Assembly: GCF_003149105.1 (NCBI RefSeq) | Contig: NZ_QGDS01000002.1 | Location: 310,001-374,000 of the forward strand | DNA length: 64,000 nucleotides | Source of the DNA: Faecalicatena contorta | Lineage (GTDB): Bacteria > Bacillota > Clostridia > Lachnospirales > Lachnospiraceae | Direction of reading: 5' to 3' | Shown here: piece by piece, positions 42,319 through 51,960 of the stretch | How positions within the stretch are numbered: position 1 is the first letter of the stretch | Layout: each line of letters opens with the position of its first letter | Notes under the pieces: model-generated | What the model was told of the DNA's origin: nothing | The model's database searches: none | What the model saw: the letters and a program-made list of their open reading frames with translations, nothing else | Made by a program: the position numbers and the translations under genes

Positions 42319-43005
42319 ATGCAGGAAATTGTTTTAAAAGGAATGAAAAAAGATTACAGGAGCAATGAGGCGTACAAAACCCTTCGTACCAATATTGAGT
42401 TTTCCGGAGCGGATAACAAAGTAATTGTACTCACAAGCTGTACTCCAAATGAAGGGAAAAGTACAGTATCCCTGGCATTAGCCTCTTCTTTGGCAGAGGC
42501 AGGGAAACAAGTGTTATTTATAGATGCCGATTTGAGAAAGTCTGTATTAATCGGGCGTCACAAAGTAGGAGGGACAATTAAAGGCTTGTCCCATTTTCTT
42601 GCAGGTCAGGCTCCGGTTGGTGATATTGTGTATAAAACACAGGAACCGGGACTTGTTGTTGTATTTGCGGGGGTTGTTCCGCCAAATCCGGCAGAGCTTT
42701 TGGGACAGAACCGGTTCGAATCTCTGATTGACAGCGCAAGAAAGGTCTATGACTACATCATTATAGATGCTCCTCCTTTAGGAAGTGTTATTGACAGTGC
42801 AATTATCGCAAAGCAGTGTGATGCGGCTATTATGGTGATTGCAGCGAACACAATCAGCCACAAATTTGCAAAAGTGGTAAAAGAACAGCTGGAAAAATCA
42901 GATTGCCCGATTCTGGGTGTTGTGATGAATAAGGTTGATATGAAACAGAACAAGTATTACGGCAAGTATTATGGGAAATATTACGGAGAATACGGGAAAA
43001 AATAG
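42319..43005 (+). CDS. CpsD/CapB-type BY-kinase (tyrosine kinase)
   Basis: This 228-residue kinase has Walker A CTPNEGKST (41-49), Walker A' LFIDADLRKS, and Walker B YIIIDAPPLGSVIDS. A tyrosine-rich tail (repeated YYGKYYGKYYGEYG, residues about 212-226) is the autophosphorylation cluster. Phosphorylation, with the Wzz-type partner and the PHP phosphatase, controls polysaccharide assembly. Confidence 0.95.
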   Translation: MQEIVLKGMKKDYRSNEAYKTLRTNIEFSGADNKVIVLTSCTPNEGKSTVSLALASSLAEAGKQVLFIDADLRKSVLIGRHKVGGTIKGLSHFLAGQAPVGDIVYKTQEPGLVVVFAGVVPPNPAELLGQNRFESLIDSARKVYDYIIIDAPPLGSVIDSAIIAKQCDAAIMVIAANTISHKFAKVVKEQLEKSDCPILGVVMNKVDMKQNKYYGKYYGKYYGEYGKK

Positions 43006-43017
43006 GAGACACACAAT

Positions 43018-43716
43018 ATGAAACAGCGGTTACTTACAGTTATGTTGTTGATGGTCTGCATCGTTTTGGGTGTCATCGGATTTTTCTTGTATGTGGGCCA
43101 GGACAAACGACCTCCTGAGATTAGTTTGGAGGAAATGAACATTACATATCGTGAGGGTGATAACTATGATGTCTTAATGAAAGGTATCAAAGCTAAAGAT
43201 AACCGGGACGGCGATTTAAGCGATAAGGTTTTTGTAGACCGCATTATCCCTACAGAAAGTGGAAAAGCAGTTGTATACTATGGTGTTATAGATAGTAATA
43301 AAAATGTAGGAACTGCCACCCGGATTATTACATATATGATGGATGCCCAGGCAGATAAGAATGAAGATGTGGATGCATCGGATGATGATACGGAAAACGA
43401 GACACAGCCATCTGAAGAAAATAAGAAGCAGGAAACAGCTTCTGACGAAAAGAGGCTGACACCGGAAGGAGAGGCACCTGTCATTGCATTGAATACGGAT
43501 CATGTTACTATTGCGGCAGGAAGTGAATTTGATCCTTTAAGTGCTGTACAAGATGTTGCCGATACAGTAGATGGCGCAGACACATTATCACAGCAAATTT
43601 CTGTGGAAGGTGAGTATGATATCTATACACCCGGTGACTATAATTTGAGCTACTATGTAACAGATAGTGATGGAAATACATCAGAAGTGATGACACTTAC
43701 CCTGACCATACAATAA
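43018..43716 (+). CDS. Secreted DUF5011/Ig-like protein of the capsule operon
   Basis: This 232-residue protein has a signal anchor (LLTVMLLMVCIVLGVIGFFLYV) and two Ig-like DUF5011-type domains. The first contains ITYREGDNYDVLMKGIKAKDNRDGDLSDKVFVD; the second ends with GDYNLSYYVTDSDGNTSEVMTLTLTI. An acidic, low-complexity linker separates them. Such domains occur in surface proteins and may bind glycan or wall. It lies between the BY-kinase and the LCP gene, an uncommon addition to this operon type, so a role in polymer attachment or scaffolding is possible. Confidence 0.78.
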   Translation: MKQRLLTVMLLMVCIVLGVIGFFLYVGQDKRPPEISLEEMNITYREGDNYDVLMKGIKAKDNRDGDLSDKVFVDRIIPTESGKAVVYYGVIDSNKNVGTATRIITYMMDAQADKNEDVDASDDDTENETQPSEENKKQETASDEKRLTPEGEAPVIALNTDHVTIAAGSEFDPLSAVQDVADTVDGADTLSQQISVEGEYDIYTPGDYNLSYYVTDSDGNTSEVMTLTLTIQ

Positions 43717-43734
43717 GAAGGAGAAGATACTTAC

Positions 43735-45162
43735 ATGAATACAAGAAAGAAAACCCTTCATATGGGCGGGAAGCTATTGACTCTATTGCAGCTGGTTCTT
43801 TCAGCAGGTCTTCTGGTAGTTACCTGGAACAGCGGCGTACTGCCGATGAAGTATATCGTGATACTGTCTGTTGTAATGCTATTGTTATTCGGAGTTACTT
43901 TTGGGCTGCAGTATTTAAATAATAAAGTATATATCCTGGGTATTGTATTGAGCATTATTATCAGTGCAGGCATGGCAGTAGGAATTGTTTATATGCTAAA
44001 AGCGGATAAGCTCATGAAGGATGTTGGCGGTGCTACCTATAAGACCGATAATATGATTGTAGTAGTAAAAAAGGACAGCCCTGCAGCAAATCTGCTGGAT
44101 GCCAAGGGCTACCGTTTTGGGATACAGACAGCAGTAGATCAGGAAAATAACAAACTGATGCAGAAGGATATAGAAAGAGCTATAGGAAAAGAAATTAAGG
44201 TAGAAGAATATTCCACATTGGCGGAAGAGGCAGAAGCACTTCTAAAAGGAAGAGTTGAAGCAGCCATCTATAATGAAGCGTTTTCAGGGATTATAGAAGA
44301 TGCAGTGGAAGGATATTCAGATCAGGTAAGAATATTGTATCAATATGGAATTGATACAGAACTGGAACAGGAAGAAAAAAATATTGAAGAGCCATTTAAT
44401 ATTTACATCAGTGGAATTGATGTAGATGGCCCAATTACAACAAATAGCAGAAGTGATGTTAATATTATCATGACTGTAAATCCAAATACAAAGAAAATCC
44501 TGCTGACAACAACACCCAGGGATTATTATGTAACAATTCCAGGCGTCTCCGGAGAACAGAAGGACAAGCTGACCCATGCAGGCATTTATGGAGTGGATGT
44601 TTCCATGAATACACTGGAGAGTATCTATGGAATAGATATTACGTATTATGCGAGGGCAAACTTCACCTCCCTGATAAGTATTGTAGATGCTTTAGGCGGA
44701 GTTGATGTGAATTCTGATTATACATTTACAACCACACACGGAGGATATGAAATTCAACAGGGTATAAATCACATGGACGGTCCAACAGCACTGGGATTCG
44801 CAAGAGAAAGATACAGCTTTGAAGAAGGAGATAATCAGCGGGGGAAAAACCAGGAGGCTGTTCTTACCGCAATTTTACATAAAGGTATGTCACCCGCAAT
44901 TCTGACAAAAGCAAGTCAGATTATTGCAAGTGTAGGTGATAGCTTAGAAACAAACATGACTCAGGAAGAGATAAGCAAATTCATCAATATGCAGCTTTCC
45001 GCTGGATCTTCCTGGACCATTGAGTCTGTGGCAGCAACAGGGACAGGCGATAATCAGCCTTGTTTTTCTTCCGGAGATGAGATACTGTATGTAATGAACC
45101 CAAATGAGACATCTCTGCAGGAGATTTCGGAGAAGATGAAACAGATAATAGCGGGTAACTAA
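43735..45162 (+). CDS. LytR-CpsA-Psr (LCP) family glycopolymer ligase
   Basis: This 475-residue protein has three N-terminal membrane helices and an extracellular region resembling a solute-binding domain (about 95-200, with SPAANLLDAKGYRFGIQTA and LLKGRVEAAIYNEAF). The LCP catalytic domain begins at FNIYISGIDVDG: SDVNIIMTVNPNTKKILLTTTPRDYYV, YYARANFTSLISIVDALGGV and ALGFARERYSFEEGDNQRGKNQ carry its conserved Asp and Arg residues. It attaches the finished polymer from undecaprenyl phosphate to peptidoglycan. Confidence 0.93.
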   Translation: MNTRKKTLHMGGKLLTLLQLVLSAGLLVVTWNSGVLPMKYIVILSVVMLLLFGVTFGLQYLNNKVYILGIVLSIIISAGMAVGIVYMLKADKLMKDVGGATYKTDNMIVVVKKDSPAANLLDAKGYRFGIQTAVDQENNKLMQKDIERAIGKEIKVEEYSTLAEEAEALLKGRVEAAIYNEAFSGIIEDAVEGYSDQVRILYQYGIDTELEQEEKNIEEPFNIYISGIDVDGPITTNSRSDVNIIMTVNPNTKKILLTTTPRDYYVTIPGVSGEQKDKLTHAGIYGVDVSMNTLESIYGIDITYYARANFTSLISIVDALGGVDVNSDYTFTTTHGGYEIQQGINHMDGPTALGFARERYSFEEGDNQRGKNQEAVLTAILHKGMSPAILTKASQIIASVGDSLETNMTQEEISKFINMQLSAGSSWTIESVAATGTGDNQPCFSSGDEILYVMNPNETSLQEISEKMKQIIAGN

Positions 45163-45195
45163 TATCTGAAAGTTACGCCAGAATGGGGGAGAGCT

Positions 45196-46608
45196 ATGTA
45201 TCAGAATATTGTAAAGGGTTGGACAAAGCATTTAGACTTTATGATATTGGACATTCTATGTCTGGAAGGAGCGTTTCTTATATCCTATATTATAAGAAAC
45301 GGAAGTCTGGAAAATGGGCTTTCCACACATTATCAGTACATGATTTGGGCGATAATAGTGGCAAATATTCTGGCTGTATTTTTCATGAACAGCTATGAAG
45401 ATATTATCCGACGGGGATATATGGTCGAGATAAAACGGACATTATCTCACTGTGGGTTTGTAACCCTGGGCTTGATTGTATGGATGTTCAGCTTTAAGGA
45501 GTCCAGTTCATATTCACGGCTTGTTGTGTTGGGCATGTATCCGGTTAGTGTATTTATCGTGCTGGTGGTTCGGTTGTTTTGGAAGCGCGTTATACGTATG
45601 AGGATACGCGGCAAGAAGAAAATGCGGCGAGTTCTGATTATATCTACCGAGGGAAGGATAGAAGATACCATTGAAGGGCTTCTGCAGCCCTACAGAGATT
45701 ACCAGCTAAATGCATGCATTCTTTATGATACATCTGATAAGGTTGGCACGGAAATCAAATACGTGCCGGTTGTGGCAGATAAAGAGCACATGATTCAGTA
45801 TATTCAGGACAATATCATTGATGAGGTATTTATTGATTTGCCTGAATACGAAAAACAGGCTGAGAGATTGATGGGAGTCTTTGTGGGCATGGGATTGATT
45901 GCACATGTTAATCTGGCACGGTTTACCCCAAGTGCCGAGAATAAGATGATACAAAGATTTGCCGGGTTTATGGTTCTTTCCTCCGGGATGAAGTTCGCCA
46001 CACCGCGGCAGTTATTTTGCAAGCGTTTTCTGGATATTTGCGGAGCATTGGTTGGGCTCGCTGCAACTGGAATTGCCTTTCTTATATTTGCTCCGATTAT
46101 AAAAAAACAGTCCCCGGGACCTGTGTTTTTTTCTCAGGAAAGGGTTGGGAGAAATGGGAGACATTTTAAAATATATAAGTTCCGCACCATGTATCCTGAT
46201 GCTGAAGAGCGGAAGAAAGAATTGATGGCGCAGAATAAGATGAATGGATTAATGTTCAAAATGGACAATGATCCGCGAATCATACCAATAGGACACTTTT
46301 TGAGAAAGAGCAGCATTGATGAATTCCCACAGTTTTGGAATGTATTGAAGGGAGACATGAGTCTGGTAGGAACCAGGCCTCCTACAGTTGATGAATACGA
46401 ACAATATGAACTCCGGCATAGAAAGAGACTTGCTATGAGACCTGGATTGACTGGGATGTGGCAAGTGAGTGGGAGGAGCAATATTGTGGATTTTGAAGAA
46501 GTCGTGACGCTGGATGCCAAATACATAGCGGAATGGACACTTGGATTGGATTTAAAGATTATTGGGAGGACGGTGTTAATAGTGTTGGGGCAGGAAGGAG
46601 CTGCCTAA
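45196..46608 (+). CDS. Polyprenyl glycosylphosphotransferase (initiating sugar transferase)
   Basis: This 470-residue protein has four to five N-terminal membrane helices, a nucleotide-binding-like middle region, and a C-terminal bacterial sugar transferase domain: KRFLDICGALVGL, SPGPVFFSQERVGRNGRHFKIYKFRTM, SSIDEFPQFWNVLKGDMSLVGTRPP and RPGLTGMWQVSGRSNI. It moves a sugar phosphate to undecaprenyl phosphate and so starts repeat-unit synthesis. It is the last gene with chromosome-like base composition; the sequence changes character after it. Confidence 0.94.
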   Translation: MYQNIVKGWTKHLDFMILDILCLEGAFLISYIIRNGSLENGLSTHYQYMIWAIIVANILAVFFMNSYEDIIRRGYMVEIKRTLSHCGFVTLGLIVWMFSFKESSSYSRLVVLGMYPVSVFIVLVVRLFWKRVIRMRIRGKKKMRRVLIISTEGRIEDTIEGLLQPYRDYQLNACILYDTSDKVGTEIKYVPVVADKEHMIQYIQDNIIDEVFIDLPEYEKQAERLMGVFVGMGLIAHVNLARFTPSAENKMIQRFAGFMVLSSGMKFATPRQLFCKRFLDICGALVGLAATGIAFLIFAPIIKKQSPGPVFFSQERVGRNGRHFKIYKFRTMYPDAEERKKELMAQNKMNGLMFKMDNDPRIIPIGHFLRKSSIDEFPQFWNVLKGDMSLVGTRPPTVDEYEQYELRHRKRLAMRPGLTGMWQVSGRSNIVDFEEVVTLDAKYIAEWTLGLDLKIIGRTVLIVLGQEGAA

Positions 46609-46656
46609 GTGGTGGTTTTGAATGATATGGAGAGTGAAATGAGAGGGATGTAATTC

Positions 46657-46800
46657 ATGTTAGAAAGTAAAGATTATTTTAAAATTACGATGCTTGGATA
46701 CAAGCGTAACTTTTTTTATAAGGAGGCAATAGAAGCCATTATAGAAAAGCAGTGCACCAACATGATGTTAAAAGGACAGCAAGAAGTTGATACAAAATAA
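46657..46800 (+). other. Short frame of 47 residues, doubtful gene
   Basis: The frame MLESKDYFKITMLGYKRNFF... runs 47 residues with only a weak GAGAGGG far upstream. I do not recognise it. A stem AAGCCTG / CAGGCTT follows at 46806-46840. It could be the remnant of a longer gene that was lost with the decayed stretch downstream. Confidence 0.25.
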
Positions 46801-47317
46801 AGATTAAGCCTGCGAGTAGATTAAGGTCTATTACAGGCTTTATGTAGTTAGGCAAGTCTTAGAAATGGGAATTTATAATAGGGGAAAAGAAATAGATGGC
46901 AAATAAAACAAAATGAATTGTATCACTAGTGCTAAAGCTATGGTAGGGATAACTTTGGAAGATATTGATTTCGCAAGAGGTTAGATGATTTATGATAAGT
47001 TGAATGGATGAATACATGTCAATCTTGGTGTTCATGAATGAGAACAAAATGAGTGTTACTATTTATAAGTATTTGAATAATTCTAAACTGATGTTGATAA
47101 AGAATTTCAACTTATTAGCTTGCGATAGTTAGAATGTAGAAAAGTATATTTATAAGAATCGCAGCCAGGATAGTTCAGGCACTATATTCATTGCATAAGG
47201 TGAGAATACGCAGGTTGGAGAGAGAATTTCGAAGAGCGATGACTATGAATTAGTAGATTATTATGAGGGAAAAGAGCTGTCGGAAAAGTTATATTTGCTT
47301 ATGGTACAATATGGACA
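46801..47317 (+). pseudogene. Decayed coding debris at the capsule locus boundary
   Basis: No frame longer than about 60 residues exists, but short plausible peptides interrupted by stops appear, for example LEDIDFARG and DDYELVDYYEGKELSEKLYLLM ending in QYGQGIL. Base composition is intermediate. I read it as broken gene remains, of unrecognised origin, between the conserved head and the strain-specific part of the capsule locus. Confidence 0.4.
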
Positions 47318-47365
47318 GGGCATATTATGAATAGGGCATAATAAGGATTTGGCATAATAGGAACA
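47318..47365 (+). repeat. Three imperfect 16-bp tandem repeats
   Basis: GGGCATATTATGAATA, GGGCATAATAAGGATT and TGGCATAATAGGAACA stand head to tail, about 90 bases upstream of the Alg14-like gene. They may be a binding array in the leader of the glycosyltransferase genes or debris of a larger element. Confidence 0.55.
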
Positions 47366-47457
47366 AGGAGGTCAAAGGCTGATAGGCTCTAGGTTTCTTT
47401 CTTGTTTCTTACCCGAGAAAATGAACAAAAGTGCAAATAGAGAAAGGTAGTTATGAA

Positions 47458-47907
47458 ATGAAAATATGTTTAGTTGGATCAAGTGGAGGACATCTTACTC
47501 ATTTATATATGTTAAAACCATTTTGGAATCAAAAAGAGCGGTTTTGGGTCACTTTTGATAAAGAAGATGCACGGAGTATTCTAGAAGGAGAGAAGATATA
47601 TCCGTGTTATTTCCCAACCAATAGAAACATAAAAAATCTAATTTGTAACACGTTTGTAGCGTGGAGAGTGCTAAGAAAAGAAAAACCGGATATAATCATA
47701 TCGTCAGGCGCAGCAGTTTCAGTTCCTTTTTTTTATCTAGGAAAGTTATTTGGAGCAAAGTTAATTTACATAGAAGTTTTCGATAGAATAGATAAACCTA
47801 CTATGTCTGGAAAAATTGTTTATCCAATTGTTGATAAATTTATTGTACAGTGGGAAGAGCAAAAACAGGTTTATCCCAAAGCTATTAATTTAGGTAGTAT
47901 TTTTTAA
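47458..47907 (+). CDS. PssD/Cps14F-type (Alg14-like) glycosyltransferase subunit
   Basis: This protein of about 149 residues has the Alg14 features: MKICLVGSSGGHLTHLYML at the N-terminus, PDIIISSGAAVSVPFFYLGKLFGAKLIYIEVFDRIDKPT, and a hydrophobic membrane-binding stretch. It is the membrane and acceptor subunit that pairs with the Alg13-like protein encoded next to make a GT28-type transferase. The ATG at 47458 is behind GAAAGG; a GTG at 47431 would add nine residues. Confidence 0.9.
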   Translation: MKICLVGSSGGHLTHLYMLKPFWNQKERFWVTFDKEDARSILEGEKIYPCYFPTNRNIKNLICNTFVAWRVLRKEKPDIIISSGAAVSVPFFYLGKLFGAKLIYIEVFDRIDKPTMSGKIVYPIVDKFIVQWEEQKQVYPKAINLGSIF

Positions 47908-47919
47908 GGAGAGAATAGT

Positions 47920-48417
47920 ATGATATTTGTTACGGTTGGAACACATGAGCAACCATTCAATCGATTAATAAAAAAAATTGACGAATTGGTTGAAAATAAA
48001 ATTATTGTTGAGGAGGTTATTATACAATCAGGGTTTAGTACATATACCCCCAAATATTGTGTGTGTGAGAAACTATTGCCATATAAAACAATGGTCGAAA
48101 ATGTTAAAAATGCACGAATTGTTATTACGCATGGGGGACCTGCATCATTTATTATGCCATTGCAAGTAGGTAAAATACCGATTGTTGTTCCAAGACAGTA
48201 TGAGTTTGATGAGCATGTTAATAATCATCAAGTAGAGTTTGCAAAGGCCGTAGCAGAATGTATGGGCACAATTATTCCAGTTTATAACATAGATGATTTG
48301 AAATCCATTATTATCAATTATGATACAATGATAGAAGCAATGCCAACAAAAATGAACAGTAATAATTTGGCTTTTAACGCTCAATTGGAAGAAATAGTCA
48401 ACAACCTTATGAAGTAA
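47920..48417 (+). CDS. PssE/Cps14G-type (Alg13-like) glycosyltransferase subunit
   Basis: This 165-residue protein begins MIFVTVGTHEQPFNRLIKKID and has the nucleotide-sugar site ARIVITHGGPASFIMPLQVGKIPIVVPRQYEFDEHVNNHQ, as in GT28 C-terminal domains. It supplies the catalytic, UDP-sugar-binding half of the two-part transferase. The gene is 12 bases after its partner. Confidence 0.92.
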   Translation: MIFVTVGTHEQPFNRLIKKIDELVENKIIVEEVIIQSGFSTYTPKYCVCEKLLPYKTMVENVKNARIVITHGGPASFIMPLQVGKIPIVVPRQYEFDEHVNNHQVEFAKAVAECMGTIIPVYNIDDLKSIIINYDTMIEAMPTKMNSNNLAFNAQLEEIVNNLMK

Positions 48418-48496
48418 TATATGTGGATATACCAGAGTGTTTTACAAAGTAATATTGCAGTATGTGCTAATAAGTATGAAGATGGGTGAATATAAG

Positions 48497-49594
48497 ATGA
48501 TAAAGGTACTTGTTATTTCTAATGATTTGAGATTGCATGGGATTTCTAATGTAATTATGAATTACTATAATTATATAAATCCTCAAATTGTTCAGATGGA
48601 TATAGCAGTGGGTGAACCGGCAGATGAAAAATATCAAAAAGAAATTAAAGAGAAAGATGGTAAATTATATATATTGCCATCTAGAAAAAAAGAATCAAAA
48701 GATTATTATCAAAAATTAAATCAGATAATGAAAAATGGTAGTTATGATATTGTGCATGTTCATGGAAACAGTGCTACTATATCAGCTGAATTGTTTTTAG
48801 GATGGATAAATAGAATTCCAGTTAGAATTGCTCATTCACATAATAGTACATGTAACAATGTAAAGATTCATAGACTATTAAGTCCAATTTTTAATAAATT
48901 ATACACACATGGTTTTACTTGCAGTGAAATCGCTGGGCAGTGGATGTTTGGTGATAGAAAATTTGAAATAATAGAAAATGGATTTAACACTCAAAAGTTT
49001 ATTTACTCGACAAACAAGAGAAACTTTTATAGAAATGAATTGCATATTGGAAATCAGTTTGTAATTGGTCATGTAGGCTTTTTTAATGAACAAAAAAATC
49101 ATAAGTTTTTGATAAAAGTCTTTGGAAAAGTATTAGAGAAAAATCCTGATTCAAAATTATTATTAATTGGCGGTGGATACAAAAAAAGAGAGATGGAAAA
49201 CCTAGTGGATGGTTTAAACATTACAGAAAATGTAATATTCTATGGTGAATCAACTGATGTTGAAGGCATTATGTCAGCAATGGATTGTTTTGTGTTTCCG
49301 TCACTATTTGAGGGATTAGGAATAGCATTATTAGAAGCTCAAATTAATGGATTGCCTTGTGTGGTATCTGACGTGGTGCCTCAAGCAGCGTGTATTAGTA
49401 ATGAATTTTACTCCATGTCATTGAATGAGGATTCGTTAGATAAATGGAGTGACGTGATATTAAATTGTTGTTTAAGTGAGAGTCAGCGTGGTAACTTTAT
49501 CGAGAATAATAAACAAAGGATTAGAAAGTATGATATTATAAGTCTTTCAGAGCAGTTAGAAAACTTATATATGAAATGTGTTGAGGAAATATAA
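48497..49594 (+). CDS. Glycosyltransferase family 4 (EpsF/CapM-like)
   Basis: This protein of about 365 residues is a GT-B glycosyltransferase: VLVISNDLRLHGISNVIMNYY at the N-terminus, HVHGNSATISAEL, GHVGFFNEQKNHKFLI, and the E-x7-E region FPSLFEGLGIALLEAQINGLPCVVSD. It adds a sugar to the lipid-linked repeat unit at the cytosolic face. I take the ATG at 48497 as the start; an open frame to 48437 is possible. The stop overlaps the next start by one base. Confidence 0.9.
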   Translation: MIKVLVISNDLRLHGISNVIMNYYNYINPQIVQMDIAVGEPADEKYQKEIKEKDGKLYILPSRKKESKDYYQKLNQIMKNGSYDIVHVHGNSATISAELFLGWINRIPVRIAHSHNSTCNNVKIHRLLSPIFNKLYTHGFTCSEIAGQWMFGDRKFEIIENGFNTQKFIYSTNKRNFYRNELHIGNQFVIGHVGFFNEQKNHKFLIKVFGKVLEKNPDSKLLLIGGGYKKREMENLVDGLNITENVIFYGESTDVEGIMSAMDCFVFPSLFEGLGIALLEAQINGLPCVVSDVVPQAACISNEFYSMSLNEDSLDKWSDVILNCCLSESQRGNFIENNKQRIRKYDIISLSEQLENLYMKCVEEI

Positions 49595-50721
49595 TGAAAA
49601 TAGCAGGTTTAACTTGGTGGCGAAATAATTATGGTTCAATATTGCAAGCATACGCACTTCAAGAGTATTTAGGTACAATTGAAGGGGTGGATTATAAAAT
49701 TTTGTGCCAGTATGGAAAAAAAATCGCTTCTGTGGATAATGTGATAGATAAATTTAAAAATATAGGCATTATTCCTTCACTTAAGAGAGCTTATTGGAAA
49801 TTTGGTCTTAAGGGATTAAGAGAACGAAATAAGTCAATACAGGAGTTTGTCGATAATCATTTAATCATATCTAAGAACCAGTATAATGAGGAAACAATTC
49901 AGTATGCCAATGATGAATTTGATTGCTTTATTTGCGGAAGCGATCAAATATGGAATCCAGCACTTACAAGTGTAAAAAGTATGTATTGGCTACAATTTGT
50001 TAATGATAACAAAAAACGGATTGCCTATGCTCCTAGTGTAGGTGTTGAAAAATTCTCTGATGATGATATGGAAGTGGTGAAGGATAACTTAAGAAAATTT
50101 GAATCTATTTCATGTAGAGAAGATAGTGGAACAGTTGTTTTGAACAAATTGTTAGAAGATAATAAGTGTATAACAGTACTAGATCCAACACTATTAGTAG
50201 AAAGAAGACTTTGGGATTCTGTATGTTCAAAGCGTAAGACTTCAGAACCATATATATTTGTATATTTGCTACGTGGAACAAAAAAACAAAGAAAATTTAT
50301 CGAAGAATATGCTAAAAGAAATAAAATGAAAATAATGACAATGCCATTTTTAGATACAGAGCATATAGAAATTTATGATTACAAATTTGGAGATGAAAAA
50401 ATATGGGAAGCATCGCCGGCAGATTTCATTAGTATGATACGATATTCAGAATGTGTTTTTACAGATTCATTTCATTGTATGGTCTTTAGCTGCTTATATC
50501 ATAGGAATTTTTATTCGTTTCCTAAAATTGGAGTTGCTCAATCAAATAGAATTATAGATTTGCAAAAATCGTTATGTATTTCAAATAGAATTATCTCAGA
50601 TGATATGGATTTTGATGATATTGATTCTCTTTCAAAGATTGACTGGAATAATGTTGATTCAATTATAATAAACAAGAGAACTGAATCGGCGAACTATTTG
50701 CGAAAGGCAATATTAGGGTGA
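49594..50721 (+). CDS. Polysaccharide pyruvyl transferase family protein
   Basis: This 375-residue CsaB-type protein begins MKIAGLTWWRNNYGSILQAYALQEYL. It has FDCFICGSDQIWNPAL, RIAYAPSVGV, ITVLDPTLLVERRLW and CVFTDSFHCMVFSCLYHRNFYSF. Family members move pyruvate from phosphoenolpyruvate to a sugar, adding a negative ketal to the polymer. It is one of two such domains in this locus; the other is fused to an FrhB-like module. Confidence 0.9.
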   Translation: MKIAGLTWWRNNYGSILQAYALQEYLGTIEGVDYKILCQYGKKIASVDNVIDKFKNIGIIPSLKRAYWKFGLKGLRERNKSIQEFVDNHLIISKNQYNEETIQYANDEFDCFICGSDQIWNPALTSVKSMYWLQFVNDNKKRIAYAPSVGVEKFSDDDMEVVKDNLRKFESISCREDSGTVVLNKLLEDNKCITVLDPTLLVERRLWDSVCSKRKTSEPYIFVYLLRGTKKQRKFIEEYAKRNKMKIMTMPFLDTEHIEIYDYKFGDEKIWEASPADFISMIRYSECVFTDSFHCMVFSCLYHRNFYSFPKIGVAQSNRIIDLQKSLCISNRIISDDMDFDDIDSLSKIDWNNVDSIIINKRTESANYLRKAILG

Positions 50722-50752
50722 TAATGATTTTACTGAAAGAAGAGGTAAAAAG

Positions 50753-51955
50753 ATGAGACTGTTGTTTGTTACAACATTTTATTATCCAAATATGCAAGGT
50801 GGGGTTGAACAAGTGGTGAAGCGTTTAGCAGAATCATTGGTTTGTGAAGAAAATTGCATTGCTATATACTGTGTTGATTCTTCTGAAAATGAGACAAGAA
50901 TTGATTATTATAATGGCATAAAAATATATAGATGCTCTGCACATGATTTTCATTTGTTTAAATTTAGTTACGATAAAAAAAATATAGGGAAAATAGAAAA
51001 ATTACATCAGAAATTACTTTGCTATTATAACCGAAAAGTAAAAAATGATTTTCTGACAGTATGTGATGAATTTAGACCAGATATAATACACACACACACA
51101 TTGTATGGTATTGTACCAGCAATATGGAAATGCGCATATAAGTTGAATATTCCAGTGGTTCATACAATTCATGATTTGGCGCCGGTTAGTCCAGTTCAGT
51201 ACGGACATAAGGCAAGTGTACTAATACGTACATTTCACAAAATGTATATGAATTATTATTCTTCATATGTTCAAGCAGTAACAGCTCCATCATGCTATAC
51301 ATTAGAAACCTCATTAAAAGCAGGTTGTTTCGCAAATGCAAATATAACAGAAGAAATAAGTAATGCAATTGATATTGACTTGGAATATCTAAAAAAATTA
51401 ATAGCAGAAAAGAAACGAAGAGAGAGCAATATTATTAAATTTGTATTTGCAGGTCGTTTGGTATATTTTAAGGGAATTAAGAGCCTGATTAATGCTTTTT
51501 TACATGCTGATCTGCAAGCAGAGTTACATATTTGTGGTTCTGGAGAATTATCTCAGTTTGTTACCACCTGTGCAGAAAGGGATTCAAGAATTATATATCA
51601 TGGGAAACTGAATAATGAGGAGTTATATAAGGTGTACCAAGAAGCAGATGTTATGATTGTTCCATCGGAGTGGCCTGAACCCTTTGGAATGGTTGTTATT
51701 GAGGGCAATGCAAACGCATTGCCAGTTATAGCAAGTAATTGTGGAGGAATACCTGAAATAATGGACAGAATTGAAGGTGGAATTTTATACGAACCTAGCA
51801 ATGAAAATGAATTGATTGAAGCTTTTACAAGGTTTTCTAACCGTAAGGAGTATTCTATATATTTTGATACCATATTAAAGAATATTAACTTCTACGAATT
51901 AGGAAAGCAAATAAATGATTTTAAAACGTTGTATCAATCTTTGATGGAAAGGTAA
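50753..51955 (+). CDS. Glycosyltransferase family 4
   Basis: This 400-residue GT-B enzyme has TTFYYPNMQGGVEQVVKRLAESL, IIHTHTLYGIVPAIW, VVHTIHDLAPV, FAGRLVYFKGIKSLINAF, and the donor-site region VPSEWPEPFGMVVIEGNANALPVIASNCGGIPEI. It transfers one sugar in repeat-unit assembly; donor and linkage are unknown. A good AAGAGG precedes the ATG. Confidence 0.92.
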   Translation: MRLLFVTTFYYPNMQGGVEQVVKRLAESLVCEENCIAIYCVDSSENETRIDYYNGIKIYRCSAHDFHLFKFSYDKKNIGKIEKLHQKLLCYYNRKVKNDFLTVCDEFRPDIIHTHTLYGIVPAIWKCAYKLNIPVVHTIHDLAPVSPVQYGHKASVLIRTFHKMYMNYYSSYVQAVTAPSCYTLETSLKAGCFANANITEEISNAIDIDLEYLKKLIAEKKRRESNIIKFVFAGRLVYFKGIKSLINAFLHADLQAELHICGSGELSQFVTTCAERDSRIIYHGKLNNEELYKVYQEADVMIVPSEWPEPFGMVVIEGNANALPVIASNCGGIPEIMDRIEGGILYEPSNENELIEAFTRFSNRKEYSIYFDTILKNINFYELGKQINDFKTLYQSLMER

Positions 51956-51960
51956 AATTA

